Source: Pseudomonas rustica (GTDB taxonomy: Bacteria > Pseudomonadota > Gammaproteobacteria > Pseudomonadales > Pseudomonadaceae). From it: a stretch of 51,974 nucleotides of DNA. The DNA is taken from NCBI RefSeq assembly GCF_018336155.1, contig NZ_JAGYHF010000019.1:1-51974 (forward strand). The letters are read 5' to 3'. The translations under genes were made by a program, and so were the position numbers. How positions within the stretch are numbered: position 1 is the stretch's first letter; the number at the start of each line of letters is the position of its first letter. Positions 15,731 through 25,011 of this stretch are shown here, piece after piece. The notes below the pieces were generated by a model, which was given only the letters and a program-made list of their open reading frames with translations, did not search any database and was not told where the DNA came from.

Positions 15731-16588
15731 TTATTGCGCGATCGGTTGCCACAGGCCAACCATATGCTCCAGATCTTCCGCACCCACCAATCGCAACTCA
15801 CCACTCGACCCCGCCGCACTCGCCAGCAACGTCACCTCACTAGGCAGTCTTACGGGCTTGCGAAAGTGCACAGTGATTTCCAGATTGGCCTTGGGCAAAT
15901 GATCGGCCAGCGCCGCCAATGTCCGTGCCTTGTTCCACAAGCCATGAGCAATGGCCGTAGGAAAACCAAACAGCTTGGCACTCGCCGCGCTCAAGTGAAT
16001 CGGGTTGTAGTCACCGGAAACCTTGGCGTACTGCCGGCCAATGTCCGCCGGCGCTTTCCACTGCGCCACTTCGCTTAATGCTTGCGCAGGCTCCCAGTGC
16101 TGTTCCACCGGTTCGCCCTCAAGTTTCACTCCGCGACAAAGCATTTGGCTTTCCGCTTCCCACAACGGCCCTAGTTGATCGTCCAGCGTGGTCAGCACAT
16201 CGAACGTTGCGCCTTTGGGATGCGGTTGCAAGTTGTGCACACGCACGCTGACCTGCGCGCGGCTGATCCCGCCCATTGGCCGCAACACGCGAATGCGATT
16301 GCTCAGATGAATCAGCCCCAGCAGCGGAAACGGAAACTCTTTTGCCGTGAGCAATTGCATCTGCAACGCGAACGCGAGGATGTGTGGATAAGTCGGCGGC
16401 AACAGCCCGTCATCGGCAAAGCCGCAGACCTTGCGATAGTCCGCCAGGCGCTTGCCATCGACATCGACCCAACAGCGCAAACCGCTGTCGGGCAGGGTGG
16501 TGCCGGTGATTTTGCGTCGCGTCGCGGCCCGTGCGTAAAGCCCCGGCAGGCTCGGTTCGCGTTCCAGCGTGTGCCATTTGATGCTCAT
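15731..16588 (-). CDS. MaoC-family (R)-enoyl hydratase-like protein
   Basis: A 285-residue double hot-dog-type protein. The C-terminal half has the hydratase-2 signature SGDYNPIHLS followed by FGFPTAIAHGLW, with the catalytic Asp and His of (R)-specific enoyl-CoA hydratases. The N-terminal half is a second, degenerate hot-dog. It should hydrate enoyl thioesters to (R)-3-hydroxyacyl thioesters. It starts 3 bp after the ketoreductase stop, so the two form an operon. With the divergent thiolase this makes a complete acyl-chain module, but direction (synthesis or degradation) and substrate cannot be told. Confidence 0.85.
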   Translation of the reverse strand: MSIKWHTLEREPSLPGLYARAATRRKITGTTLPDSGLRCWVDVDGKRLADYRKVCGFADDGLLPPTYPHILAFALQMQLLTAKEFPFPLLGLIHLSNRIRVLRPMGGISRAQVSVRVHNLQPHPKGATFDVLTTLDDQLGPLWEAESQMLCRGVKLEGEPVEQHWEPAQALSEVAQWKAPADIGRQYAKVSGDYNPIHLSAASAKLFGFPTAIAHGLWNKARTLAALADHLPKANLEITVHFRKPVRLPSEVTLLASAAGSSGELRLVGAEDLEHMVGLWQPIAQ

Positions 16589-16591
16589 GCC

Positions 16592-17944
16592 TTAAGCCCC
16601 CAAAACACTTTGCCCACAAACCCGCAACGCCTGACCGGTGAACGCGCCGGTGCCCGGTTGCGCCAGCCATGCGACGGCTTCGGCGACGTCTTGTGGCAAG
16701 CCGCCCTGGCCCAGCGAACTCATGCGCCGCCCGGCTTCACGCAGACCAAACGGGATGTGCGCAGTCATCTGCGTTTCGATAAAACCGGGGGCGACCGCGT
16801 TGATGCTGATGCCACGCTCCAGCAACGTCGGCGCCCACGCTTGGGCCAGACCGATCAAACCGGCCTTGCTCGCGGCGTAGTTGGTTTGCCCGCGGTTGCC
16901 GGCGATGCCGCTGATCGAGGCGAGCAGAATCACTCGCGCATTGTCGTGCAGCGTGCCGTTGTCGAGCAGCGCTTTGGTCAGTACTTGCGGCGCGTTGAGA
17001 TTGACCGCGAGCACCGCGTCCCAGAATTCCGGGGTCATGTTGGCCAGGGTTTTATCGCGGGTAATGCCAGCGTTGTGCACCAGAATGTCGAGGCCGTCCG
17101 GCAGGCGTTCGGTCAACTGTGCGGCGGCGTCTTCGGCGCAGATATCGAGGGTGATCGCGCGGCCACCGAGGCGGGCGGCGAGGGCTTCGAGATCGGTTTT
17201 CGCTGGCGGCACGTCGAGCAGAATCACTTCCGCGCCATCGCGGGCGAGGGTTTCAGCGATCGATGCGCCGATACCGCGTGCCGCACCGGTGACCAGCGCT
17301 TTGCGACCGGCCAGCGGACGTGTCCAGTCAGTGACTTGTGTGGCGCACGCAGTCAGGCGAATCACTTGTCCGGAGACAAAGGCGCTTTTCGGCGAGAGGA
17401 AAAACCGCAGCGGGCCTTCCAGTTGATCCTCGGCACCTTCGCCGACATAGATCAGTTGCAACGTGCCGCCGCTGCGCAGTTCTTTGGCCAGCGAACGCGA
17501 AAAACCTTCGAGCGCGCGTTGTGCACTGGAGGCGAATGGATCGCGGAGAGTTTCCGGGGCGCGGCCCAGAATCACCAGATGCGCGCTGCTCTCAAGATTC
17601 TTCATCAGCGGCTGAAAGAATTCGCGCAGTTGCTTGAGCTGGTCGGTGTGCTGCAATTCGCTGGCGTCGAACACCACCGCTTTGAGTTTCGGGCCATGGC
17701 CGGGAATCCATTCGGTGGCGGTCGCCGGTTGCTCGCCGTAGCGGTAAATGCTTTCGGTCAGACGGTTGGCGAACGTGCTGACGCGCTCGGCCAGCGGCCC
17801 GCCACCGATCAGCAGCGCACCTTCCACCGGCCGCAGGCGTCCAGCCTGCCAGCGCTCCAGTCGCACCGGCGACGGCAGGCCCAGCGCCCCGACCAGACGA
17901 TGGCCGAAGGACGAGTTGGCGAAGTCGATATAGCGGTCAGACAT
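16592..17944 (-). CDS. Two-domain 3-oxoacyl-(ACP/CoA) reductase, high-molecular-weight FabG type
   Basis: A 450-residue SDR enzyme. Residues 1-205 form an extra N-terminal domain lacking a dinucleotide signature. The C-terminal catalytic domain has TGAARGIG at 219-226, NAG at 291-293 and the triad Ser343-Tyr356-Lys360 (SISG ... NYAASK). The length matches the HMwFabG/FabG4 type rather than the usual 245-residue FabG. It should reduce 3-oxoacyl thioesters with NAD(P)H. gagag precedes the ATG at 17944. It is co-transcribed with MaoC and divergent from the thiolase. Confidence 0.87.
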   Translation of the reverse strand: MSDRYIDFANSSFGHRLVGALGLPSPVRLERWQAGRLRPVEGALLIGGGPLAERVSTFANRLTESIYRYGEQPATATEWIPGHGPKLKAVVFDASELQHTDQLKQLREFFQPLMKNLESSAHLVILGRAPETLRDPFASSAQRALEGFSRSLAKELRSGGTLQLIYVGEGAEDQLEGPLRFFLSPKSAFVSGQVIRLTACATQVTDWTRPLAGRKALVTGAARGIGASIAETLARDGAEVILLDVPPAKTDLEALAARLGGRAITLDICAEDAAAQLTERLPDGLDILVHNAGITRDKTLANMTPEFWDAVLAVNLNAPQVLTKALLDNGTLHDNARVILLASISGIAGNRGQTNYAASKAGLIGLAQAWAPTLLERGISINAVAPGFIETQMTAHIPFGLREAGRRMSSLGQGGLPQDVAEAVAWLAQPGTGAFTGQALRVCGQSVLGA

Positions 17945-18070
17945 GGAACGCTCTCCAAAAGTTGGGGTTCAAAGTGTGGACTACCGATGGCAATCAATCG
18001 TTCGATCCACGCAATAGGGCCTACGCTAGAACACTGAGGTTTAGCAGGTCTGGCAGATAAATGCGGAAAC

Positions 18071-18161
18071 TGTGGGAGCGAGCTTGCTCGCGAAAGCGTC
18101 CGGTCAGCCCCTGCACATAGTGAATGTGCCGGACTCTTCGCGAGCAAGCTCGCTCCCACAG
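18071..18161. repeat. REPIN, ggagcgagcttgctcgcgaa family
   Basis: Two inverted copies of tgtgggagcgagcttgctcg plus cgaa surround about 40 bp. It lies in the 257-bp divergent promoter region between the ketoreductase and thiolase genes. Confidence 0.87.
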
Positions 18162-18201
18162 GGTTCTGTGTGTTTTCTTGATCAGTCAAAAGGAGTTATT
18201 C

Positions 18202-19479
18202 ATGAGTCAGCTGCGCCGCGTCGCGATCATTGGCGGTAACCGTATCCCTTTCGCCCGTTCCAACGGGCCGTACGCCACGGCCAGCAATCAGGTGATGCTC
18301 ACTGCCGCGCTCGAAGGCCTGATCGAACGCTACAACCTCCACGGCCTGCGCATCGGCGAAGTGGTGGCGGGCGCGGTGCTTAAATTGTCACGGGATATGA
18401 ACCTGACCCGCGAATGCGTCCTCGGCTCGCGTTTGTCGCCAGCCACTCCGGCCTACGATATCCAGCAAGCTTGCGGCACCGGTCTGGAAGCCGCATTGCT
18501 GGTCGCCAACAAAATCGCCCTCGGCCAGATCGATTGCGGCATCGCTGGCGGCGTCGACACCACGTCGGACGCGCCGATCAGCGTCAGCGAAGGCCTGCGC
18601 AAAATCCTCCTGCAAGCCAACCGCGCGAAAACCACCGGCGACAAACTGAAAACCTTTTTGCAACTGCGGCCCCAACACCTGATCCCGGAATTCCCGCGCA
18701 ACGGCGAACCTCGCACCGGCCTGTCGATGGGCCAGCACTGCGAATTGATGGCGCAGACCTGGAACATTCCGCGTGAAGAGCAGGATCAACTGGCCCTCGA
18801 AAGTCACCAGAAACTGGCGGCGTCCTACAGCGAAGGCTGGCACAACGATCTGATGACACCGTTCCTTGGCCTGACCCGCGACAACAATCTGCGCCCGGAT
18901 CTGACCCTGGAAAAACTCGCCGCGCTGAAACCCGCGTTCGAGAAAAGCGCCAAAGGCACGCTGACGGCAGGCAACTCCACACCGCTCACCGATGGCGCCT
19001 CGGTGGTGCTGCTCGGCAGTGAAGAGTGGGCGAAGGAGCGCGGCTTGCCGATCCTTGCCTACCTGCGCGATGGTGAAGCGGCGGCGGTAGATTTCGTCAA
19101 CGGTGCCGAGGGCTTGTTGATGGCGCCGGTGTATGCGGTGCCACGCTTGCTGGCGCGCAACGGGCTGAGCTTGCAGGATTTTGATTACTACGAAATTCAT
19201 GAAGCGTTTGCGGCGCAGGTGTTGTGTACGCTCAAGGCTTGGGAGGATCCCGAATACTGCAAATCCCGGTTGGGGCTGGATGCGCCGTTGGGGCCGATTG
19301 ATCGTAGTCGGCTGAATGTGAAGGGCAGCTCGCTGGCGGCGGGGCATCCGTTTGCCGCAACCGGTGGACGCATCGTCGCCAACCTGGCCAAACTGCTGGA
19401 GGCGGCGGGTAAGGGGCGCGGTCTGATTTCGATTTGTGCCGCTGGCGGGCAAGGTGTTACCGCGATCATCGAACGCTAG
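18202..19479 (+). CDS. FadI-like acetyl-CoA C-acyltransferase (thiolase)
   Basis: A 425-residue thiolase. The acyl-carrying cysteine is Cys91 in IQQACGTGLE. The EIHEAFAAQ motif has His where most thiolases have Asn, as in FadI of E. coli. The active-site His is in AAGHPFAATGGR, and the second cysteine is in ICAAGGQG near the C-terminus. It cleaves or condenses 3-ketoacyl-CoA and acetyl-CoA. The ATG at 18202 has aaggag seven bases upstream; the ORF upstream of it runs into the REPIN. It is divergent from the ketoreductase-MaoC operon, a probable functional partner. Confidence 0.9.
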   Translation: MSQLRRVAIIGGNRIPFARSNGPYATASNQVMLTAALEGLIERYNLHGLRIGEVVAGAVLKLSRDMNLTRECVLGSRLSPATPAYDIQQACGTGLEAALLVANKIALGQIDCGIAGGVDTTSDAPISVSEGLRKILLQANRAKTTGDKLKTFLQLRPQHLIPEFPRNGEPRTGLSMGQHCELMAQTWNIPREEQDQLALESHQKLAASYSEGWHNDLMTPFLGLTRDNNLRPDLTLEKLAALKPAFEKSAKGTLTAGNSTPLTDGASVVLLGSEEWAKERGLPILAYLRDGEAAAVDFVNGAEGLLMAPVYAVPRLLARNGLSLQDFDYYEIHEAFAAQVLCTLKAWEDPEYCKSRLGLDAPLGPIDRSRLNVKGSSLAAGHPFAATGGRIVANLAKLLEAAGKGRGLISICAAGGQGVTAIIER

Positions 19480-19484
19480 AAGAG

Positions 19485-19719
19485 CCCCTCACCCTAGCCC
19501 TCTCCCAAAGGGAGAGGGGACTGATTGGGGGATGCTTGCGAGGTACGCCGACCTGATAGTGCTTTACCGAATCCAAAATTCGACGCGGTTATTCAGTTAG
19601 CCGAATCCATATGTTTCAGTTTGCCCAATCCATAATCGACGCGGTGTTTCAGGTCGATGTATAACGCCAGACAACTCGGTCGGCCCCCTCTCCCTCCGGG
19701 AGAGGGCTGGGGTGAGGGT
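19485..19719. repeat. Paired ccctctccc/gggagaggg palindromes flanking 160 bp
   Basis: The block cccctcaccctagccctctc with its hairpin partner (19485-19520) is repeated inverted at 19684-19719. The core is that of the 113-bp tandem array at the left end. Between them an imperfect direct repeat, around attcgacgcggttattcag and aatcgacgcggtgtttcag, is visible. The left hairpin may also end thiolase transcription. The following 240 bp up to 19959 hold no gene I recognise, only the upstream region of the kinase. Total gap 480 bp. Confidence 0.75.
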
Positions 19720-19959
19720 AAAAAGGCGAAACCACAAATGTCAGATTCTGTCGCAAATGCCCTCACCGGCCGATACCAACAAGTACCACGCTGTCAGCTA
19801 TGATTCGCTGCGGTCTACGCAGGTTGGCCCTGAATAATCCGGCACAGTGTGTGCATCGACAACGTTCACAGGTCGGCAACCCCTCCCCGTACTGCGAGGA
19901 TTGCCGTATAACGAGTGACATTCGCGTGTTTGGTAATAAAGGACCCACAATAAAAGCTG

Positions 19960-20856
19960 ATGAAGACTCCAAAACGCATTGAACCGCTGATCGAAGACGG
20001 TCTGGTTGACGAGGTGCTGCGACCACTCATGAGTGGTAAAGAAGCAGCTGTTTATGTGGTGCGCTGCGGCAACGAGTTACGTTGCGCCAAGGTCTACAAG
20101 GAGGCAAACAAACGTAGTTTCCGCCAGGCAGCCGAGTATCAGGAAGGCCGCAAGGTGCGTAACAGCCGTCAGGCGCGCGCGATGGCCAAGGGCTCGAAAT
20201 TCGGTCGCAAAGAGACCGAAGACGCCTGGCAGAACGCCGAAGTGGCGGCGCTGTTCCGTCTGGCTGGCGCCGGTGTGCGCGTGCCCAAGCCGTTCGACTT
20301 CCTCGAAGGCGTGCTGCTGATGGAACTGGTGGCCGATGAATACGGCGATGCGGCGCCGCGTCTTAATGACGTGGTACTGGAAGCCGATCAGGCCCGTGAA
20401 TATCACGCGTTCCTGATTTCGCAGATCGTGCTGATGTTGTGTACCGGTCTGGTGCACGGTGACCTTTCCGAGTTCAACGTGCTGCTGACACCGACCGGCC
20501 CGGTGATCATCGACCTGCCACAAGCGGTCGATGCTGCCGGCAACAACCACGCGTTCAGCATGCTTGAACGTGACGTTGGCAACATGGCTTCGTACTTCGG
20601 TCGCTTTGCGCCGGAGTTGAAGAAGACCAAGTACGCGAAAGAAATGTGGGCGCTGTACGAAGCCGGCACCTTGCACCCGAACAGTGTGCTGACCGGTGAG
20701 TTCGACGAGCCGGAAGAGCTGGCCGATGTCGGCGGGGTTATCCGCGAGATCGAAGCGGCGCGGCTTGATGAAGAGCGCAAGCAAGCGATCCGTGCGGCGG
20801 ATGACGAGCCTAAGGGCAAATCAGAAGAACCACCGCCACCCCCGTGGATGCAGTGA
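19960..20856 (+). CDS. RIO-type serine protein kinase
   Basis: A 298-residue protein. The nucleotide loop is around SGKEAAVYVV (26-35), with the lysine in CAKVYKE. The catalytic loop is LVHGDLSEFNVLL, and the metal-binding Asp is in VIIDLPQAVD, as in RIO1-like kinases rather than the DFG of standard kinases. The C-terminus is charged and ends EEPPPPPWMQ. The family is found in many pseudomonads; its substrate in bacteria is not settled. The ATG at 19960 has no strong Shine-Dalgarno close by (aaagga lies about 18 bases upstream), so initiation may be weak or the start misplaced. Confidence 0.88.
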   Translation: MKTPKRIEPLIEDGLVDEVLRPLMSGKEAAVYVVRCGNELRCAKVYKEANKRSFRQAAEYQEGRKVRNSRQARAMAKGSKFGRKETEDAWQNAEVAALFRLAGAGVRVPKPFDFLEGVLLMELVADEYGDAAPRLNDVVLEADQAREYHAFLISQIVLMLCTGLVHGDLSEFNVLLTPTGPVIIDLPQAVDAAGNNHAFSMLERDVGNMASYFGRFAPELKKTKYAKEMWALYEAGTLHPNSVLTGEFDEPEELADVGGVIREIEAARLDEERKQAIRAADDEPKGKSEEPPPPPWMQ

Positions 20857-20870
20857 TCGTTTGAACAGAA

Positions 20871-20893
20871 ACCCGGCTTCGGCCGGGTTTTTT
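20871..20893 (+). terminator. Rho-independent terminator of the RIO kinase gene
   Basis: A 7-bp GC-rich stem (acccggc / gccgggt) with a TTCG tetraloop followed by T5. It sits 15 bp after the stop codon. Confidence 0.93.
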
Positions 20894-20918
20894 GTCTTCA
20901 GCACACCACCAATCCCTT

Positions 20919-21004
20919 GTAGGAGCTGCAGAAGGCTGCGATCTTTTGATCTTGGCGATCGATCAGAACAGGATCAAAAGATCGCAGCCTTCGGCAGCTC
21001 CTAC
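20919..21004. repeat. REPIN, gtaggagctgcagaaggctg family
   Basis: A near-perfect inverted pair. The right arm ends 11 bp before the GTG start of the next gene, so the element fills the whole 5' region of that gene. Confidence 0.9.
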
Positions 21005-21015
21005 AAGGATCGTAT

Positions 21016-22224
21016 GTGAGTACCCAACGCAACACCCAACTGATCATCACCGCCCGGTTGATCTCCGATTTCGGCGCATTCCTCAACATGGTCGCGCTGG
21101 CCACCTACGTCTACCTGCTCAGCAACAGCGCCATGAGCGTCGGCATCTTCCTCGCCAGTCGCGTCGGCGGCGGGATTTTTGCCAGCCTCATCGGCACTGC
21201 GTTTTACCGGCGCTGGAGCGGTCGCGCGCCGCTGATTGCCTTCGACCTGTTGCGCGCCAGCGTGCTCGGTTTGCTATTAATCGTGCCGGTCAGCCAGCAG
21301 GTCTGGTTATTGCCGCTCATTGCCTTCGGCCTCGGCCTGGGCAATTCGATGTTCGCCATCGGCCTCAACAGTCAGCTGCCGCGTTTGATCCCCGCCAACC
21401 AACTGCTCAAAGCGAACGCCTGGATCACTTCGGCCTCATCAGCAGCGATGGTCGGCGGCAGTCTCGTATCGGGTTTGCTGGTAGCTGCATTCGGATTTGA
21501 AACGGTATTCGCCCTGAATGCCGTGACCTATCTGCTCGCGGCGCTGTTGATCGTACCGTTGCGCTTCGAGACACCGACGGACAACGAAGAACCCGAACGC
21601 GGCGAATGGTCTGCGCTCAAACACGGTTTGCGCAGTGCGCCGGTGATTGCTGCGATGCTCGCGGTAACGATGGCCGACACCTTGGGCAGCGCCGCGCACA
21701 ACGTCGGTTTCCCGATCATCTCAAAACTGCTAACACCCGAGTCGGCGAGCACCACGCTGGGCCTGATGCTCGCCGTGTGGGCCAGCGGCAAACTGCTCGG
21801 CGCGCGCATCGCCAGTCGCCTCAAAGGCTCGGACAATATCCATCTGGAGCGGCGGTTTTTCTTCGGTGTGGCGTTGATGTCTTGCGGTTTCATCCTGATG
21901 TTTCAGCAGCACAGCCTCTACGGATTGCTGCTGTTTTCATTGCCGGCGGGGCTGGGCGACGGTTTTTCCGAAGTTGGGTTGATGTCGCGTCTGCAACGCG
22001 AGCCCGAGCACTTGCGCCTGCCAATTTTCAGCGTGCTGACCCTGCTGCAAATGACCGGTTTCGGCATCGGCATGCTCATCGCCGCGCCTTTCTACGCGTG
22101 GTGGACGCCGGGTGCCGTGGTCATGTTGTTCCACGGCATTCCGCTTTGCACATTGCTCACGGTGAAACTGTTGGCGCTGAAGCGCGCGCGGGTTGTGCGC
22201 AGCAGCCCGACGCCAGCTCCTTGA
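21016..22224 (+). CDS. MFS transporter (12-TM exporter, MFS_3/EntS-like)
   Basis: A 402-residue membrane protein with about 12 hydrophobic segments. The first half includes LNMVALATYVYLLSNSAMSV and the second VASGKLLGARIASRL-type loops. It resembles the exporter branch that includes EntS and macrolide efflux proteins; the substrate is unknown. It starts with GTG at 21016, preceded by aagga. The ATG two bases earlier is out of frame and stops at once. Its 3' end overlaps the convergent cueR gene by 68 bp, and no terminator is seen. Confidence 0.85.
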   Translation: MSTQRNTQLIITARLISDFGAFLNMVALATYVYLLSNSAMSVGIFLASRVGGGIFASLIGTAFYRRWSGRAPLIAFDLLRASVLGLLLIVPVSQQVWLLPLIAFGLGLGNSMFAIGLNSQLPRLIPANQLLKANAWITSASSAAMVGGSLVSGLLVAAFGFETVFALNAVTYLLAALLIVPLRFETPTDNEEPERGEWSALKHGLRSAPVIAAMLAVTMADTLGSAAHNVGFPIISKLLTPESASTTLGLMLAVWASGKLLGARIASRLKGSDNIHLERRFFFGVALMSCGFILMFQQHSLYGLLLFSLPAGLGDGFSEVGLMSRLQREPEHLRLPIFSVLTLLQMTGFGIGMLIAAPFYAWWTPGAVVMLFHGIPLCTLLTVKLLALKRARVVRSSPTPAP

Positions 22225-22591
22225 GGATCGGGCAGTCGGGGCGATGGTCGCCATTGCAGTGTTCGACCAGGTCTTGCAGGGTGTCGCGCAACTCGCCGAG
22301 TTCGCGGATCTTCTGATTCAGCTCGTCGATGTGCTGACGCGCCAACGCCTTCACATCGGCGCTGGCGCGTTGGCGATCCTGCCAGAGGGTCAGCAGTTTG
22401 CCGACCTCTTCTAGAGAAAAGCCGAGGTCACGCGAACGCTTGATGAAGGCGAGGGTGTGCAGGTCATCGTCGCCGTAGACGCGATAGCCGCTGTCGGTGC
22501 GATGGGCCGCTTTAAGCAGGCCGATCGATTCGTAATAGCGGATCATTTTCGCGCTCAGGCCACTGTGTTTGGCCGCTTGACCGATGTTCAT
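22157..22591 (-). CDS. cueR: CueR, Cu(I)-responsive MerR-family activator
   Basis: A 144-residue MerR-type regulator. The winged HTH is at 1-70 (NIGQAAKHSGLSAKMIRYYE), a dimerisation helix follows, and the Cu(I)-binding loop has Cys112 and Cys120 (C-N-G-D-H-R-P-D-C). Ser77 is also conserved, and SGCC appears in the tail, all hallmarks of CueR. It overlaps the copA stop by ATGA, so copA-cueR is one operon under the CueR-type promoter at 25012-25042. The last 22 codons overlap the convergent MFS gene. Confidence 0.93.
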   Translation of the reverse strand: MNIGQAAKHSGLSAKMIRYYESIGLLKAAHRTDSGYRVYGDDDLHTLAFIKRSRDLGFSLEEVGKLLTLWQDRQRASADVKALARQHIDELNQKIRELGELRDTLQDLVEHCNGDHRPDCPILKELASGCCAQPARASAPTVSP

Positions 22592-24981
22592 CGGTGCTCC
22601 TCCAGATCCTTGGGTTTCCAGGTTTTCAACAGTAGCGCATTGCTCACCACGCTGACGCTGGACAGCGCCATCGCCGCCCCGGCCAATACCGGATTGAGGA
22701 AGCCGAACGCCGCCAACGGAATGCCGATCAGGTTGTAGACGAAGGCCCAGAACAGGTTCTGACGAATTTTCGCGTAGGTCTTGCGGCTGATTTCCAGCGC
22801 CGCCGGCACCAGCCGTGGATCGCCGCGCATCAGAGTGATACCCGCCGCGTGCATGGCGACGTCGGTGCCGCCGCCCATGGCGATGCCGATGTCGGCAGCG
22901 GCGAGTGCCGGGGCGTCGTTGATGCCGTCGCCGACCATCGCGACCACGCCGGTTTTTTTCAATTCGGCGACGGTGGCGGCTTTGTCGGCGGGCAGCACTT
23001 CGGCGTGAACATTGCTGATGCCCAGCGCTTCGGCGACCACGCGAGCGCTGCCACGGTTGTCGCCGGTCAGCAAATGGCTGTGGATATCTCGTGCGGCGAG
23101 TTGCTGCACGGCTTCCAGCGCGCCGGGTTTCAAGGTGTCACCGAAGGCGAACAATCCGAGCACTTTCGGTTCCGGACTTTGTTCGATCAACCACGACAAT
23201 GTGCGGCCTTCGGCTTCCCAGGCTTGGGCGGATTCGCTCAGGTTGCCGGCGCTCAAACCACTTTCGTCGAGCATGCGCCGATTGCCCAAGGCCAGACGTC
23301 GGCCAGCGAGATTACCGGCGATGCCGCGACCGGTCAGCGACTGGCTGTCGCTGACATCCGGCACCTGCAGATTGCGTTCAGCAGCGGCGTCGAGCACCGC
23401 TTTGGCCAGCGGGTGTTCACTGCCGCGTTGCAGGGCGCCGGCCAGTGTCAGCAGGGTATTTTCGTCACCATCTACCGCGCTGAAATGGGCGATACGCGGC
23501 GTGCCTGAGGTCAGTGTGCCGGTCTTGTCGAACACCACAGTGCTGACTTCATGGGCACGTTCCAGCGCTTCGGCGTCCTTGATCAGAATGCCATGACGTG
23601 CGGCGACGCCGGTGCCGGCCATGATCGCGGTCGGGGTGGCGAGGCCAAGTGCGCAAGGGCAAGCGATAACCAAAACGGCGACCGCGTTGATCAGCGCGGT
23701 TTCCAGCGGCGCGCCGTACAGCCACCAGCCCATCAACGTGGCCAGGGCAATCAGCAACACGGTCGGCACGAAAATCTGACTGACCTTATCCACCAGTTTC
23801 TGGATCGGTGCTTTCGCCGCTTGGGCGTCCTCGACCAAGCGAATGATCCGCGCCAACACTGTCTCGGCACCGAGTGCCTGAGTGCGCACCAACAAGCGAC
23901 CTTCACCGTTGATTGCGCCGCCGGTGACTTTGTCGCCCGGTTGTTTCGGCACGGGCAGGCTCTCGCCGCTGATCAGCGCTTCGTCGGCGTGGCTCTGGCC
24001 TTCGATGATTTCGCCATCGACCGGGAAGCGTTCGCCGGGTTTGACCAGCACCAGATCATTGAGGCGCAGGGCGCTGATGGCGACGTCTTGTTCGCGGCCG
24101 TCGAGCACTTGAATCGCCCGTTCCGGCCGCAAGGCTTCGAGGGCGCGGATGGCGCTGGCGGTCTGGCGTTTGGCGCGGCTCTCGAGGTATTTGCCGAGCA
24201 GTACCAAGGCAATCACCACTGCCGACGCTTCGAAATACAGATGCGGCATGCGCCCGGCAGCGGTGGCCCATTCGTAGAGACTCAAACCGTAACCGGCGCT
24301 GGTGCCGAGGGCGACGAGCAAGTCCATGTTGCCGGCGCCCGCGCGCACGGCTTTCCACGCAGCCACGTAAAACCGTGCACCGAAGATAAATTGCACCGGC
24401 GTGGCGAGGGCGAATTGCGCCCAGGCCGGCAGCATCCAGTGAATGCCGAACGGTTGCAGCAACATCGGCGCCACCAACGGCAAGGCGAGGGCGATCGCGC
24501 AGATCAGCGACCAGCGTTCGTGCTTGAGCTTCTGCTGTTGGCTATCGGTTTGCGGGTGTTCGGCTTGCCAGACGCTGGCCGAGTAGCCGGCCTTGCTGAC
24601 GGCGTCGAGCAGCGTCTGTGAGTCGACGTGACCGAGCAATTCAAGGTGGGCGCGTTCGTTGGCCAGATTGACGCTGACGCTTTTCACCCCAGAGACTTTG
24701 TTCAGGGCGCGCTCGACGCGACCGACGCAGGAAGCGCAGGTCATGCCTTCGATGTTCAGTTCGAGAGTTTGCTGCGGGACGCTGTAACCGGCGCGTTCGA
24801 CCGCTTCCATCAAGGCCGCAAGGCTGTCGCCCGGCGCCTGCACACGGGCCTGCTCGGTGGCGAGGTTGACGCTGACGGCACTGGCGCCGCTGACTTTGCT
24901 CAAAGCCCGCTCGACACGCCCGGCGCAACTGGCGCAGGTCATGCCGGCAATCGGCAGATCGAAAGTGATGGAATCGGACAT
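22588..24981 (-). CDS. copA: Cu(I)-exporting P1B-type ATPase
   Basis: A 797-residue copper efflux pump (CopA, called CueA in some pseudomonads). It has two N-terminal HMA domains, each with GMTCASC (Cys16/Cys19 and Cys82/Cys85). The transmembrane metal site CPC is at 441-443, the actuator motif SGES at 338-341, the phosphorylation motif DKTGT at 485-489, and GDGINDAP in the C-terminal third. It moves Cu(I) from cytoplasm to periplasm. All motifs are intact and the length is normal. It is the first gene of the copA-cueR operon and reads away from a CueR-type promoter. Confidence 0.95.
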   Translation of the reverse strand: MSDSITFDLPIAGMTCASCAGRVERALSKVSGASAVSVNLATEQARVQAPGDSLAALMEAVERAGYSVPQQTLELNIEGMTCASCVGRVERALNKVSGVKSVSVNLANERAHLELLGHVDSQTLLDAVSKAGYSASVWQAEHPQTDSQQQKLKHERWSLICAIALALPLVAPMLLQPFGIHWMLPAWAQFALATPVQFIFGARFYVAAWKAVRAGAGNMDLLVALGTSAGYGLSLYEWATAAGRMPHLYFEASAVVIALVLLGKYLESRAKRQTASAIRALEALRPERAIQVLDGREQDVAISALRLNDLVLVKPGERFPVDGEIIEGQSHADEALISGESLPVPKQPGDKVTGGAINGEGRLLVRTQALGAETVLARIIRLVEDAQAAKAPIQKLVDKVSQIFVPTVLLIALATLMGWWLYGAPLETALINAVAVLVIACPCALGLATPTAIMAGTGVAARHGILIKDAEALERAHEVSTVVFDKTGTLTSGTPRIAHFSAVDGDENTLLTLAGALQRGSEHPLAKAVLDAAAERNLQVPDVSDSQSLTGRGIAGNLAGRRLALGNRRMLDESGLSAGNLSESAQAWEAEGRTLSWLIEQSPEPKVLGLFAFGDTLKPGALEAVQQLAARDIHSHLLTGDNRGSARVVAEALGISNVHAEVLPADKAATVAELKKTGVVAMVGDGINDAPALAAADIGIAMGGGTDVAMHAAGITLMRGDPRLVPAALEISRKTYAKIRQNLFWAFVYNLIGIPLAAFGFLNPVLAGAAMALSSVSVVSNALLLKTWKPKDLEEHR

Positions 24982-25011
24982 CGGTCGTACTCCCTGTAGT
25001 AGATGCCTACA

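Noticed and set aside
16175..18037. 620-residue plus-strand frame over the MaoC and ketoreductase genes
   Set aside because: Antisense shadow. The minus-strand genes have complete catalytic motifs.
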